From the NCBI GenBank assembly GCA_964247055.1, contig OZ176052.1:2170001-2234000 (forward strand): a stretch of 64,000 nt of DNA, given 5' to 3'. Under the pieces are notes generated by a model. It searched no databases, was not told where the DNA came from, and worked only from the letters and a program-made list of their open reading frames with translations. The translations under genes were made by a program, and so were the position numbers. The stretch comes from Paragordius varius. Its lineage: Eukaryota > Nematomorpha. This document shows positions 11,604 to 24,108 of this stretch, one piece after another. Position 1 is the stretch's first letter; each line of letters opens with the position of its first letter.

Positions 11604-12152
11604 TTTTTTATTATTTTTCTCATGCACAAACTTTGAAACGTTTTAGACAAAATTATCAATTTACTATGAAAATCACGACAGCCTTATAAATCTTCTTCTA
11701 CCCTTAATTTTTTTTTTAATTTACTTATTTGCAACATAATTATCTACAAGTATGTTAACGCTGAGATTTTTTATTTAATATTATATGGGGCTCATGAGAC
11801 AAGGTAAATTTTTTGGCGGCTTTTAAATTTTTGTGAATACCAGACTTATGTAAACCTTTTTTTAAAAAAATATATATTTTTAACCAAATATAATATAGTA
11901 TAGAATTGATTTTGTGGCTTATTTGTTTAAGTATTCCAGCTTTTCGATTTTGCCACAATAAGAAAATCAAACCCAAGTTAGAACCCACAAAAAACAATAG
12001 ACCGTATTTTTTGGAAAAAAACTGGAAGAAGAATATAAAAAATTTTGGACGTTCCTTGATATATGTATTCTAACTTTATTTGTAAATTTTAAAATAAATC
12101 AATAAAAGCGAATCTTATAAATGAACAATTATTTTTGATCCATATATCATTA

Positions 12153-12592
12153 TTAACATTTCCTTACCTTTTTACTTTTTTTCGTATTTTACTTTGAGGT
12201 AGTTTTGTAGAGCTCAAATTTGTAAATAAACTAGAGTTTTGGAAGTTATTTTAGTTAAAATTTAATTAAACATTATTCTTATGTATTAGATTAAAAAACT
12301 TATATTTTTTTACAGTTTTGTGACTCCTAGAATCTAAAATTGGGAAGACTCCAATTTACGATTGAAACGAACAGCTGATATCAAAATTAATATATCAAGC
12401 TTTTTATGGTAAAATGTAGTATGAAAGCTTCTTAAAGTTAATTATTTACATTTTTTAACCATAATATACATTTATTTGCATGTTGTAATAGCGATTTTAA
12501 AAAATATATAGAAAAAATAGCGACAAAAAGTTTAAAATGGGGATTTTTTTTATTTTACTTTTTTTATAAAAAAAATTTTGTATAGTGCGCCT
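12153..12592 (+). mobile_element. M2 dispersed element, copy 1
   Basis: About 440 bp, similar along its length to 27757-28181. Shared landmarks are TTAACA at the start, GTAAATAAACTA, TACAGTTTTGTGACT, CATAATATA with TTTGCATGTTG, and TGCGCCT at the end. Noncoding. It starts with TTAACA like M1, but the interior is unrelated. Confidence 0.75.
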
Positions 12593-12639
12593 AAAAGGCT
12601 AAAGAAAGCATATTTTTAAATTCGGCTTAATATAATGTG

Positions 12640-12700
12640 ACCAGATATTAATAACCCTGGCGCAGTACAAAATTAAATAACCGGATTTTCGGTGTTTTAT
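12640..12700. repeat. Dispersed repeat fragment R3, copy 3
   Basis: ATGTGACCAGATATTAATAA and CGCAGTACAAAATTAAA repeat the segment at about 9018-9062. Confidence 0.55.
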
Positions 12701-12848
12701 AATAAATGATATTGTTCGTTACTATTTATAAGCTCATTAGAAACAATTGAAATGTCCAACAATAAAATCATTAAAAATTTAATATAAATGTATGTACATA
12801 TAATATCATATGTTATATATATGGATATATAATAATACTAGCGTAAAT

Positions 12849-12886
12849 CTCGTGCTGCTACGCAGCCCGAGGAAGTCCTTCGGACT
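12849..12886. other. Twin perfect hairpins
   Basis: Two adjacent GC-rich stem-loops in AT-rich DNA. The first is CTCG-T-GCTGC, loop TAC, GCAGC-C-CGAG (12849-12871). The second is AGTCC, loop TTC, GGACT (12874-12886), followed by GGGG. This looks like a structured RNA or transposon terminus. I cannot assign a family. Confidence 0.7.
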
Positions 12887-13059
12887 GGGGGGCTATTTGA
12901 AAAAAGGGACAATAAAATGATCCACATATGTGGATTATTTCGAAACATTATTTATTAGCTATGATCTCATAGGAATTTCAAAACGGTGCATTCATACTAA
13001 TATATTGTTTGCTTGGGCTAAAAATAGATTCAAAATTACTTTTGAATTTTTTTGAAAAA

Positions 13060-13400
13060 ATGGCATTTTACGGGAGGAGCGGGTAAAAGCCTTAAATGAA
13101 AAAGCGAGCCGATTATGTTCGGCGCAATCGAAAATAAGTAAACAAAAATCATATTTGAAATTGAATGGTCCAACGCGTTTTCCAGAAAATCCTCTCAAAG
13201 ACACGGTTTTTGTGGACTTCTGTTTTTAAAAAAACCGTTTTTTACACGGGGTAGGCCCGAACTGGAAGCCTAAATTTAAAAAAAGGGCGAAGCGATTGTC
13301 GGGACATTCATTAATGATTATATTTTTTCGACATTTGGATTTGAATGGATCTACCGGTTTCCCGGAAATAGATCACCAAGCCACTACTTTCCATTTTTAT
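13060..13400. repeat. Diverged tandem duplication, unit about 178 bp
   Basis: Segment 13085-13195 (AAGCCTTAAAT, GAAATTGAATGGTCCAACG, TTTTCCAGAAAAT) is echoed at 13263-13375 (AAGCCTAAATTT, GGATTTGAATGGATCTACC, TTTCCCGGAAATA). Open frames cross both copies but no protein domain is recognisable. Confidence 0.55.
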
Positions 13401-14099
13401 AATTATATAGATTATAATGGTATGTATGTTTTAAAAAATGCTAATTGTCAAAAACAATATTATTACCAAATATATGATAATAAAAATAGAGGGAAACAAT
13501 ATATCTGGTTTTTATTAGATGTTGCTGTGGAGATAAAATCATTCACACACGATCTTATGAAAGTTCTGTTCAATAGCTTTTTAGTAAATACTATTTGACA
13601 GCAGGTAAAACTATGTGATGAAAAAAAGATAGGTGAATGGATAGAAAATTATTCAAATGCCGACTTTGCTACAGTGTAAAATTCAAAAATAATTCAAGTA
13701 GTTTTGAGTCTACATAATCAATGGTATGTGACTTGACATAATTATTAATAAATAATTATTTTTTTATAATAGTAATAATATCTTAAAATAATAAATTATA
13801 TATATTTTTCAGATTTATGTATTTGTCCCAATAATTTATGGTTTTGCGAAATTTTATCTAAAAAGCTTCACAATTTTCTCTGTATTTTTGAATATTACAA
13901 TTGCTTTCAAGGTATCTATTATTATGAGTTGTGTTTTTTCCATAGTCCATATTTTGTTTATAGGAAAAGGCACAGAGAAGAAAATTAAAATGAAAAGGAT
14001 TAATAAAAAAATTATTATGTGTGTGTTTGTGTATATGTGCCAAAATTAAAATAGGTCTTTTGTTTATGCACAAAAGAATGAAAAGAAAACTGGCTAAAA

Positions 14100-14230
14100 A
14101 TTAAAGTTTAGGGAAGCAAAAAATTAAGGAACATACCTCCCACCCAAAACTTAAAAAAGTTGTTTTATTCCTAGAAAAAAAAGGTTATATCGAAACCAAA
14201 TTTAATGAATTTTAAAAATAATATGTTGCG
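14100..14230. repeat. Dispersed repeat R4, copy 2
   Basis: Matches 9738-9860 in the same orientation and abuts the left end of the large palindrome. Confidence 0.6.
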
Positions 14231-14257
14231 GAAATATAAAAATTTTCTGTTTGATAA

Positions 14258-16249
14258 CACTGTGCAACAAATTTTATCCTTTTCTTTTAGACCAGAGTGA
14301 AAATTACGACATCTTATAGAGAATTTTTTTCTGAAAATAATGATATATTTAATATTTTCCTAGCACATTTTCACGAGCCGCTAAAAGGTTTCAAAAATCC
14401 AAAAACCATCAAAAATGCCTGTTTTTGTAACCCTATAACTTCTTGAATTATATAGCTTATTATATTTTTTTTGGGGGATATTACAAATTATATTTTAGAA
14501 TTCATGTAACATTTTAAAATTTTTAAAAGTCTCTACTACTTTTTGATTTATTTGGAAAAAACGAAACTTAGCTCCAAAAAAATAGCGTTTCAAAACAATG
14601 AAAAATTAAGAGACATACTGGCATCATTTGATTGACAGCTTTTCATTATACATTACTAAAATAATAAAATTTAATTGCTTTTTTATAAATATGAAAAATA
14701 GTATATATATTTAACACTTGGATACAACACACTCATTTTAGTCCTTCGATTCAAATTGGGGTAGTTGGATACCCCAGGCCTTTTTAAAAACAAATACTTT
14801 AAAAAGTATGGAAATATTCAAAACCATGGCAAAATTTTGCACTTATATAACATTTATAAACCGAAATATATAAAAAATTTTCAAAAATACTTGATATTAC
14901 TTATTTTAAGCTAAACCCAAAGGTAAAAATTTCGTCAACGTGACATGTGTCAAATTGTAAAATTAAAAAATAATACAAAATAAACCGCTTTTCTATTTCA
15001 ATCAATGTTAGATGTATATTATATAAAAAATTAGCTTTAGTTTTACCTTTAAAATCAAATGAAGACGATATTTTGCAAAAATTTTGTAAAATAAAAATGG
15101 CGTCGAAGTAGTTTGAGATGGAACTTTTTTTTCAAAACAAAATTTTATCAAGATATTTTGGCATATTTATATAATTTTTATCAAGATAGGAGCATAAATT
15201 TAAATTGGGACCGTTTCCTTCTGTATTTTTTAAAAATATTAATTTAAATTTAGTCTGAGGTATTTAGATACCCCAATTTGAATCGAAGTGTTAATGTTAT
15301 AATAATAAATTTAATAAAATGATAATATTTTTAAATTTATTAATGTTAATGGATAATAAACTCTGTGTTTGAATTAATATTATATGATTTTTAAAAATAT
15401 TTCAATTATGTTATTATATATTTTTGTTATTATTTTAAAGTACATTTATTTATAAACTACTAAGGTTTTAAAAAATTTAATACAGAAATGATTTCAAAAT
15501 TATAAATATATTAAAATATTTTTAATTAAGACACAATATACGAATATATTTATTATGAAAGAAAAAAACAAATAAATGCCTTTTTTGCTCTGTTAGTTCA
15601 ACATTTCAGTTTATATTTATTTGCATGTTTATATTTTTATTTGTTGAAAAAAACTTTCGTATATTAAAAAACAAAATATCATGATTTATATAATCACGTA
15701 CAATACATAATAAATAAATTTGCATGTTTAAAAGTATTTCTTATTTATAAATAATATATATCAAATTAATATTATATATTTATTATTTTATTAATTATAC
15801 TATAAATATACTAATTTATTCCTAAAATTAATATTTACATTTTTTAATTAAACATGTAATTTTTCCATTTTGTTATGTATAAAAAATGGTATGGTGCCTG
15901 CACGTCTTTTAATTTTTCATTGTTTTGAAACGCTATTTTTTTGGAGCTAAGTTTCGTTTTTTCTAAATAAATCAAAAAGTAGTAGAGACTTTTAAAAATT
16001 TAAAAATGTTACATGAATTCTAAAATATAATTTGTAATATCCTCCAAAAAATAAATAATAAGCTATAAAATTCAAAAAATTATAGGGTTACAAAAACAGG
16101 CATTTTTGATGGTTTTTGGATTTTTGAAACCTTTTAGCGGCTCGTGAAAATGTGCTAGGAAAATATTAAATATATCATTATTTTCAGAAAAAAATTCTCT
16201 ATAAGATGTAGTAATTTTCACTCTGGTCTAAAAATCGTGTTGCACAGTG
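14258..16249 (+). mobile_element. Outer element copy A, 1,992 bp, with about 360 bp TIRs
   Basis: Starts CACTGTGCAAC and ends with its inverse. Terminal inverted repeats cover 14258-14624 and 15896-16249, sharing for example AGCCGCTAAAAGGTTTC and TTAGCTCCAAAAAAATAGCG. The left TIR has a short insertion near its tip relative to the right one. An M1 MITE is nested at 14711-15294. No transposase. CACTG ends recall CACTA/CMC elements, but the family is uncertain. Confidence 0.85.
14711..15294 (+). mobile_element. M1 MITE nested in element A
   Basis: TTAACACTTGGATACAACAC at the left and GAATCGAAGTGTTAA at the right, 584 bp. TTAA at both ends would fit a piggyBac-type target duplication. The subterminal GGGGTAGTTGGATACCCC recurs in all good copies. 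Confidence 0.88.
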
Positions 16250-16899
16250 TTATTGGTCTTCGTTGAGAATATTAAAAAGAAAATTACTGTTCACGTATTT
16301 TTATACAAAGTCTCTATTCTTTTTGGCTTAAATGAGGGGTGAATAAATAATTGTCAAAAATCCCAATATATTACGTTTTAAATGGAAGAACATGGAATTA
16401 AACATAATTGTTTCATTAGAAATTTGGATAAAATACAGTATGCATTTTAATGTCTGTTAAGTAATTTTATTGCCTGCCAAATAACATAAATGGTTTATCA
16501 AAAGCGTAAAATACTGACCCACGAAATTATTTCGTAGTACACATATGAAAGAAGATTGACGCGAGAATTATCATAGGCTTTAATTTGATGGATATTTTGT
16601 AATGTTAAATTTTGGGAATATTATAGCAATTTATGTTAACATTTGTAATATTGTTGTTACGTATTTAGATGCGGAATTTTGTGGGTTTTTATCTTTGATA
16701 AATTAATAAATAGTAAAATACGTATTTTAAGATATTTTATGTTAATTATTCCTAAATTTAATAATAAATATTTTTCAACATGCTAAATACCTGTATTAAT
16801 TAATCTTGGTATCATAATATTATATAATTGTTATTACTAATTAAAAAAACACAGGTAAATATATATTTGTGAAAATTTAAGTAGATTTTTGTCTTTTAT

Positions 16900-18480
16900 G
16901 TTTTGCATTATTTTTATCAGGTAAAAATTGCGGTTTTTAATAAATTTCCTAAAAATTAAGTTTTTTTTGTTTTTTAGGTTTTGCATTGTTAATTGAAATT
17001 AATTACTACATATTTTGGACATTATAATAAATAGAGGTAAAAATTGCGGTTTTTAATAAATTTACTAAAAATTTAGTTTTTTAGGTTTTGCATTGTTAAT
17101 TGTAATTAACTACTACATATTTTAAATTTTGGTGGGAAAAAACGAGAAATAGAATTAGAAGAAGGGTGGGTAATAAAAGGTCAGGAAGAATGCAAATATT
17201 TAGGAGCAATATTAGCAGCTGATGGATCTTTAACACTTGATATTAATTTAAGAATTCGAAATAGTTGGGCAAATTACAAAAAGATCTCAAGTGTTTTGTG
17301 CGACAAAAATATTGACCTAAAAGTAAAGGGTAAGATTTACAGTGCTGTTGTACAACCAACAATGATGTACAACTCACAGACATGGGCAATAAAGAAATCA
17401 GAAGAGAGGCACTTTGAGGTTACTGAAATGAGAATGCTTAGATTGATGTGCGGTGTAACGAGGAATGACAAGGTGAAGAATGTCTACATAAGAGGAAGTA
17501 CGGAAATCAAATCGGTAACGCAAAAGATGATGGTAAATCGTTTAAGATGGTTTGGACATGTTGAAAGAAGAGATAAAAATTACATTGGTAAAAAGATTGA
17601 TGATTATATTGTAAAAGGCAAGAGGGGAAAAGGGCGCCCTAAAACGTGATGGATAGATACAGTTAAGAGGGACATGGCAAAACTGAACCTAAAACGCGAA
17701 GTCGCCTTAGACAGGGTTCTATGGCGAAATAGTTTACGGATATGACCGCTCGAAAGAGTGATATCATATAATGTAATTATTATTATTATTATTTTGGACA
17801 TTTTAATAATTACAGGTAAAAATTGCGGTTTTTAACAAATTTAGTAAAAATTTTGTTTTTTTAGGTTTTGCATTGTTAATTGTAATTAACTACTACATAT
17901 TTTGGACATTTTAATAATTACAGGTAAAAATTGCGGTTTTTAACAAATTCAGTAAAAATTTAGTTTTTTTTGTTTTTTTTAGGTTTTGCATTGTTAATTG
18001 TAACTAACTACTGCATATTTTGGACATTATAATAATTACAAAATTTAGTAAAAAGTTAATTTTTTTGTTTTAGAGGATTTTCATTGTTAATTGTAATTAA
18101 TTAATTTTGGACATTTCAATTAATAAAGGTAAAAAATGAGGTTGTTTTTATATTTAATAAAATTTAATATTTTCTTGTTTTTTTATTTAATATTGTTAAT
18201 TGTAATTAATTACTACATATTTGGAAATTTTAATAAATACAGGTGAAAATGGCGGTTTTTAACAAATTTCAAATGTAACATTTTTTGTATCTTGTATCAT
18301 TGTTATTTAATTAATTACCAAGTATTTTGGACATTTAAAAAACTTGTGTAAATTGCGGTTTTTATTAAATTAGTAAATTTTATTTTTTGTTCAACCTTGC
18401 TAATTTATTTATCACTATATATTTGTGATACATTGATATATACAGGTAAAAATTATATGACTTGCGGTTTTTTGAATTTT
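16900..18480 (+). repeat. Tandem repeats of about 100-125 bp, left arm
   Basis: About seven units, each with the order AAATTGCGGTTTTTAA, TTTAGGTTTTGCATTG, TTAATTGTAATTAACTACTA, CATATTTTGGACATT and TACAGGTAAA. Units become more diverged toward the palindrome centre. One unit is split by the LINE insertion. Confidence 0.85.
17124..17792 (+). mobile_element. 5'-truncated RTE-like LINE tail inserted in the left arm
   Basis: Codes for the C-terminal part of a LINE reverse transcriptase, open from about 17146: CKYLGAILAADGS, LKVKGKIYSAVVQPTMMY, RMLRLMCGVTRNDKVKN, NRLRWFGHVERRDKNY and GKRGKGRPKT. A TGA follows where the family usually has CGA (Arg). The frame then resumes as WIDTVKRDMAKL. It ends in (ATT)n, the kind of simple 3' tail RTE elements carry. 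It is missing from the right arm, so it landed after the palindrome formed. It differs in sequence from the older copy at 7.6-8.8 kb. Confidence 0.88.
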
Positions 18481-19119
18481 TTAAAATATTTTTTTTACAT
18501 TGATAACTTATATAATAAATATAGTTAACATATCTGAGTAGGTTAAAATGCATGTTACGGTTTTATGTTTGACATTTTATTTTCCATCAACTATTTATAT
18601 TTTAACAAACAACTTATGTCACCAAAGATTGAAAATAAGATCAAGATATATAAAACATATTTTAAAGTATCTGAATATCGCCAAATATAAATAAATTTAT
18701 TTAAATTATAAATGTATAATTATACAAAATATTCATATTATGTTTGAAATTAACATTCTTCTTATTGATATTAATACAGGTAATTTGTTTATATAAATGA
18801 TGTACGATGCGGTGTGCGTTCATGATGATCATATGGATTCAAGAATAGTATAAGATGTAGATAATCCTGAAAATTTTAATCACCATCATTTTTTAGGTAG
18901 ATTCTATCACCTAAAATATAAGATAATTGATATATTAGAAAATTGATACCTGGATTAAATATTGGGGGAAACATTCATAGTTTGAAAGGGAACTCAAAAG
19001 GTTGACTTGGCTTTTTAACAACTAAATTTGCAAAAAAATATTTTCTTCATGATAAAAAATTCAAAAATGATACCTTATTTTACGTTTTCGTTTTACCATC
19101 CTAAACTATAAATATAAAA

Positions 19120-19258
19120 AATTATTCTTCACCAAAGCAAACAATGTTAGTGTTGCCTGCTTTTGGAGTGCTGTTGCATTCCAAGCTTTTGAAAAAAATT
19201 ATTTGTTTCTATTTTCTATTTGACGTCATTGGTATGGTGAAATCATATAAGCCTTTTC
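19120..19258. other. Palindrome central spacer
   Basis: About 139 bp of unpaired sequence between the arms (from TTATTCTTCACCAAAGC to ATATAAGCCTTTT). No open frame or RNA motif recognised. Confidence 0.8.
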
Positions 19259-21050
19259 ATATTTATAGTTTAGGATGGTAGAACGAAAAAAAACAAGTAT
19301 CATTTTTGAATTTTTTATCATGAAGAAAATATTTTTTTGCAAATTTAGTTGTTAAAAAGCCAAGTCAACCTTTTGAGTTCCCTTTCAAACTATGAATGTT
19401 TCCCCCAATATTTAATCCAGGTATCAATTTTCTAATATATCAATTATCTTATATTTTAGGTGATAGAATCTACCTAAAAAATGATGGTGATTAAAATTTT
19501 CAGGATTATCTACATCTTATACTATTCTTGAATCCATATGATCATCATGAACGCACACCGCATCGTACATCATTTATATAAACAAATTACCTGTATTAAT
19601 ATCAATAAGAAGAATGTTAATTTCAAACATAATATGAATATTTTGTATAATTATACATTTATAATTTAAATAAATTTATTTATATTTGGCGATATTCAGA
19701 TACTTTAAAATATGTTTTATATATCTTGATCTTATTTTCAATCTTTGGTGACATAAGTTGTTTGTTAAAATATAAATAGTTGATGGAAAATAAAATGTCA
19801 AACATAAAACCGTAACACGCATTTTAACCTACTCAGATATGTTAACTATATTTATTATATAAGTTATCAATGTAAAAAAAATATTTTAAAAAATTCAAAA
19901 AACCGCAAGTCATATAATTTTTACCTGTATATATCAATGTATCACAAATATATAGTGATAAATAAATTAGCAAGGTTGAACAAAAAATAAAATTTACTAA
20001 TTTAATAAAAACCGCAATTTACACAAGTTTTTTAAATGTCCAAAATATTTGGTAATTAATTAAATAACAATGATACAAGATACAAAAAATGTTACATTTG
20101 AAATTTGTTAAAAACCGCCATTTTCACCTGTATTTATTAAAATTTCCAAATATGTAGTAATTAATTACAATTAACAATATTAAATAAAAAAACAAGAAAA
20201 TATTAAATTTTATTAAATATAAAAACAACCTCATTTTTTACCTTTATTAATTGAAATGTCCAAAATTAATTAATTACAATTAACAATGAAAATCCTCTAA
20301 AACAAAAAAATTAACTTTTTACTAAATTTTGTAATTATTATAATGTCCAAAATATGCAGTAGTTAGTTACAATTAACAATGCAAAACCTAAAAAAAACAA
20401 AAAAAACTAAATTTTTACTGAATTTGTTGAAAACCGCAATTTTTACCTGTAATTATTAAAATGTCCAAAATATGTAGTAATTAATTACAACTAACAATGC
20501 AAAACCTAAAAAACAAAAAAAACTTAATTTTTAGGAAATTTATTAAAAACCGCAATTTTTACCTGATAAAAATAATGCAAAACATAAAAGACAAAAATCT
20601 ACTTAAATTTTCACAAATATATATTTACCTGTGTTTTTTTAATTAGTAATAACAACTATATAAAATTATAATACCAAGATTAATTAATACAGGTATTTAG
20701 CATGTTGAAAAATATTTATTATTAAATTTAGGAATAATTAACATAAAATATCTTAAAATACGTATTTTACTATTTATTAATTTATCAAAGATAAAAACCC
20801 ACAAAATTCCGCATCTAAATACGTAACAACAATAATTACAAATGCTAACATAAATTGCTATAATATTCCCAAAATTTAACATTACAAAATATCCATCAAA
20901 TTAAAGCCTATGTTAATTCTCACGTCAATCTTCTTTCATATGTGTACTACGAAATAATTTCGTGGGTCAGTATTTTACGCTTTTGATAAACCATTTATGT
21001 TATTTGGCAGGCAATAAAATTACTTAACAGACATTAAAATGCATACTGTA
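19259..21050. repeat. Inner palindrome, right arm
   Basis: Inverse of the left arm without the LINE tail and with about five tandem units (about 19,910-20,560). The ORF-like stretch at 20697-20882 is arm sequence also present in inverse near 16,620-16,780, not a gene. Confidence 0.9.
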
Positions 21051-21480
21051 AATGCCAACTATATTGCAAATTAAAAATTTTATAACATCTATAAAATATC
21101 AGTTTTAATTTTCTTGAAAATTCTAAAGGATACACACTGTACTATTTTGATCTATATATATAAAATCATCTATTTTTTAGATAATTTACTTATACGCATT
21201 TTATGGATAATATAATATTTATCAAATATTTTAATAAATGAATTTTTTCCCCATAAATTCAAATAAATCCACCAATTTTTTGATAACGATATCACTGAAC
21301 TTAATACCTTAAATATCTAAGCGAACACATTGATATTCAAAAACTGTCAACATATATTATCTCTACTTACCAACTACGTACCACCAATAAAATATAAAAT
21401 AAAAATATTTATTAAAAGCATATGATTGCCAAATAAAAAAGTAGGAAATAAAAAATTGTCTTTATCTCTTTGTTAAATAA

Positions 21481-23472
21481 CACTGTGCAACACGATTTTT
21501 AGACCAGAGTGAAAATTACTACATCTTATAGAGAATTTTTTTCTGAAAATAATGATATATTTAATATTTTCCTAGCACATTTTCACGAGCCGCTAAAAGG
21601 TTTCAAAAATCCAAAAACCATCAAAAATGCCTGTTTTTGTAACCCTATAATTTTTTGAATTTTATAGCTTATTATTTATTTTTTGGAGGATATTACAAAT
21701 TATATTTTAGAATTCATGTAACATTTTTAAATTTTTAAAAGTCTCTACTACTTTTTGATTTATTTAGAAAAAACGAAACTTAGCTCCAAAAAAATAGCGT
21801 TTCAAAACAATGAAAAATTAAAAGACGTGCAGGCACCATACCATTTTTTATACATAACAAAATGGAAAAATTACATGTTTAATTAAAAAATGTAAATATT
21901 AATTTTAGGAATAAATTAGTATATTTATAGTATAATTAATAAAATAATAAATATATAATATTAATTTGATATATATTATTTATAAATAAGAAATACTTTT
22001 AAACATGCAAATTTATTTATTATGTATTGTACGTGATTATATAAATCATGATATTTTGTTTTTTAATATACGAAAGTTTTTTTCAACAAATAAAAATATA
22101 AACATGCAAATAAATATAAACTGAAATGTTGAACTAACAGAGCAAAAAAGGCATTTATTTGTTTTTTTCTTTCATAATAAATATATTCGTATATTGTGTC
22201 TTAATTAAAAATATTTTAATATATTTATAATTTTGAAATCATTTCTGTATTAAATTTTTTAAAACCTTAGTAGTTTATAAATAAATGTACTTTAAAATAA
22301 TAACAAAAATATATAATAACATAATTGAAATATTTTTAAAAATCATATAATATTAATTCAAACACAGAGTTTATTATCCATTAACATTAATAAATTTAAA
22401 AATATTATCATTTTATTAAATTTATTATTATAACATTAACACTTCGATTCAAATTGGGGTATCTAAATACCTCAGACTAAATTTAAATTAATATTTTTAA
22501 AAAATACAGAAGGAAACGGTCCCAATTTAAATTTATGCTCCTATCTTGATAAAAATTATATAAATATGCCAAAATATCTTGATAAAATTTTGTTTTGAAA
22601 AAAAAGTTCCATCTCAAACTACTTCGACGCCATTTTTATTTTACAAAATTTTTGCAAAATATCGTCTTCATTTGATTTTAAAGGTAAAACTAAAGCTAAT
22701 TTTTTATATAATATACATCTAACATTGATTGAAATAGAAAAGCGGTTTATTTTGTATTATTTTTTAATTTTACAATTTGACACATGTCACGTTGACGAAA
22801 TTTTTACCTTTGGGTTTAGCTTAAAATAAGTAATATCAAGTATTTTTGAAAATTTTTTATATATTTCGGTTTATAAATGTTATATAAGTGCAAAATTTTG
22901 CCATGGTTTTGAATATTTCCATACTTTTTAAAGTATTTGTTTTTAAAAAGGCCTGGGGTATCCAACTACCCCAATTTGAATCGAAGGACTAAAATGAGTG
23001 TGTTGTATCCAAGTGTTAAATATATATACTATTTTTCATATTTATAAAAAAGCAATTAAATTTTATTATTTTAGTAATGTATAATGAAAAGCTGTCAATC
23101 AAATGATGCCAGTATGTCTCTTAATTTTTCATTGTTTTGAAACGCTATTTTTTTGGAGCTAAGTTTCGTTTTTTCCAAATAAATCAAAAAGTAGTAGAGA
23201 CTTTTAAAAATTTTAAAATGTTACATGAATTCTAAAATATAATTTGTAATATCCCCCAAAAAAAATATAATAAGCTATATAATTCAAGAAGTTATAGGGT
23301 TACAAAAACAGGCATTTTTGATGGTTTTTGGATTTTTGAAACCTTTTAGCGGCTCGTGAAAATGTGCTAGGAAAATATTAAATATATCATTATTTTCAGA
23401 AAAAAATTCTCTATAAGATGTCGTAATTTTCACTCTGGTCTAAAAGAAAAGGATAAAATTTGTTGCACAGTG
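21481..23472 (-). mobile_element. Outer element copy B, 1,992 bp
   Basis: Inverse copy of element A with exactly the same length, the same TIR asymmetry and the M1 MITE at the same internal position. The two are therefore copies of one event, not independent insertions. TAA stands directly on each side of copy B (TAA|CACTG ... CAGTG|TAA), compatible with a 3 bp target duplication. Confidence 0.87.
22436..23019 (-). mobile_element. M1 MITE nested in element B
   Basis: Inverse counterpart of 14711-15294, flanked by TTAA at both ends, 584 bp. Confidence 0.88.
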
Positions 23473-23483
23473 TAATCAAACAG

Positions 23484-24108
23484 CTATTTACATTAAAATG
23501 GTGTAAAAATCACATTTTTACAATGGTAGATTGTGTGACAGATATCATTATATACAAGACTAGAAATATATTGATAAAAAAGGTCATTGTCTTAAATATT
23601 AATTTAGTCAAGTCGATATAAATATGCATTTTATATAAATAAGGATGCAATTAGTATTTTTCCATCCTTTCTTTAGAAATCAAGTTTTTTTCCGCGGATC
23701 AATCACAATATGAAGCGTTAGGCCATCCATTGTATTTATCGCAGTATAACTATACATAAAATAATATATATATAAAAGAAAATTATTGAATTAGATTAAA
23801 ATAGGGCATTTTTATATAAAGTTTCATAAGTATACCAGGATGCTAAAAGGGTAGTTATTTAACATAAAAGAAATAATTATAAGTTTTATTTATACTTTTA
23901 ACTAAATTGAAAATACAATAGTTGTTAATTATAAATTATTTTAAAATTCTACCAAATATATCGGAAATGTAACAGTTAACGCTTATTAATAGAGCCAAAT
24001 CTCTTTTTATCAATTGTTTACAGATTTTTCCTTACTACGTTTAATTACAATGCCAAGTAATAAATGCTGATGTATTTCCAAAAAAGGGTTAACTTTATAA
24101 AGAAATAT
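23484..24108. other. Intergenic between the palindrome and HAAO
   Basis: AT-rich sequence. It includes the presumed 3' flank of the HAAO gene (below 24109). I see no further gene. Confidence 0.6.

Larger units (their letters stand above)
16434..19119. repeat. Inner palindrome, left arm
   Basis: Starts TACAGTATGCATTTTAATG and pairs with 21050 downward on the right. It contains the tandem repeat block and the LINE insertion. 18500-19119 is single-copy arm sequence without a gene. Confidence 0.9.
14247..23483. repeat. Giant palindrome (foldback structure), about 9.2 kb
   Basis: Left half 14247-19119 and right half 19259-23483 are near-identical inverse copies, separated by a spacer of about 139 bp. 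Position sums show its layers. The outer elements pair at a sum of 37,730 (14258 with 23472). The inner arms pair at 37,484 at their outer edge and about 38,380 at the centre. The shift within the arms comes from a LINE tail of about 670 bp and roughly two extra tandem units on the left. The 184 bp at 16250-16433 and the 430 bp at 21051-21480 are not homologous. Long stretches (for example 15600-15800 against 22000-22145) read identically, so the arms are young or maintained by gene conversion. No gene was recognised inside other than the LINE fragment. Confidence 0.93.

Noticed and set aside
13296-13598. 100-codon plus-strand frame
   Set aside because: Crosses a diverged tandem repeat unit, has no recognisable domain and no splice partners.
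14247-23483. Large self-synthesising element explaining the long inverted arms
   Set aside because: No polymerase, integrase or capsid-type coding is visible; the arms are noncoding tandem repeats plus small transposons.
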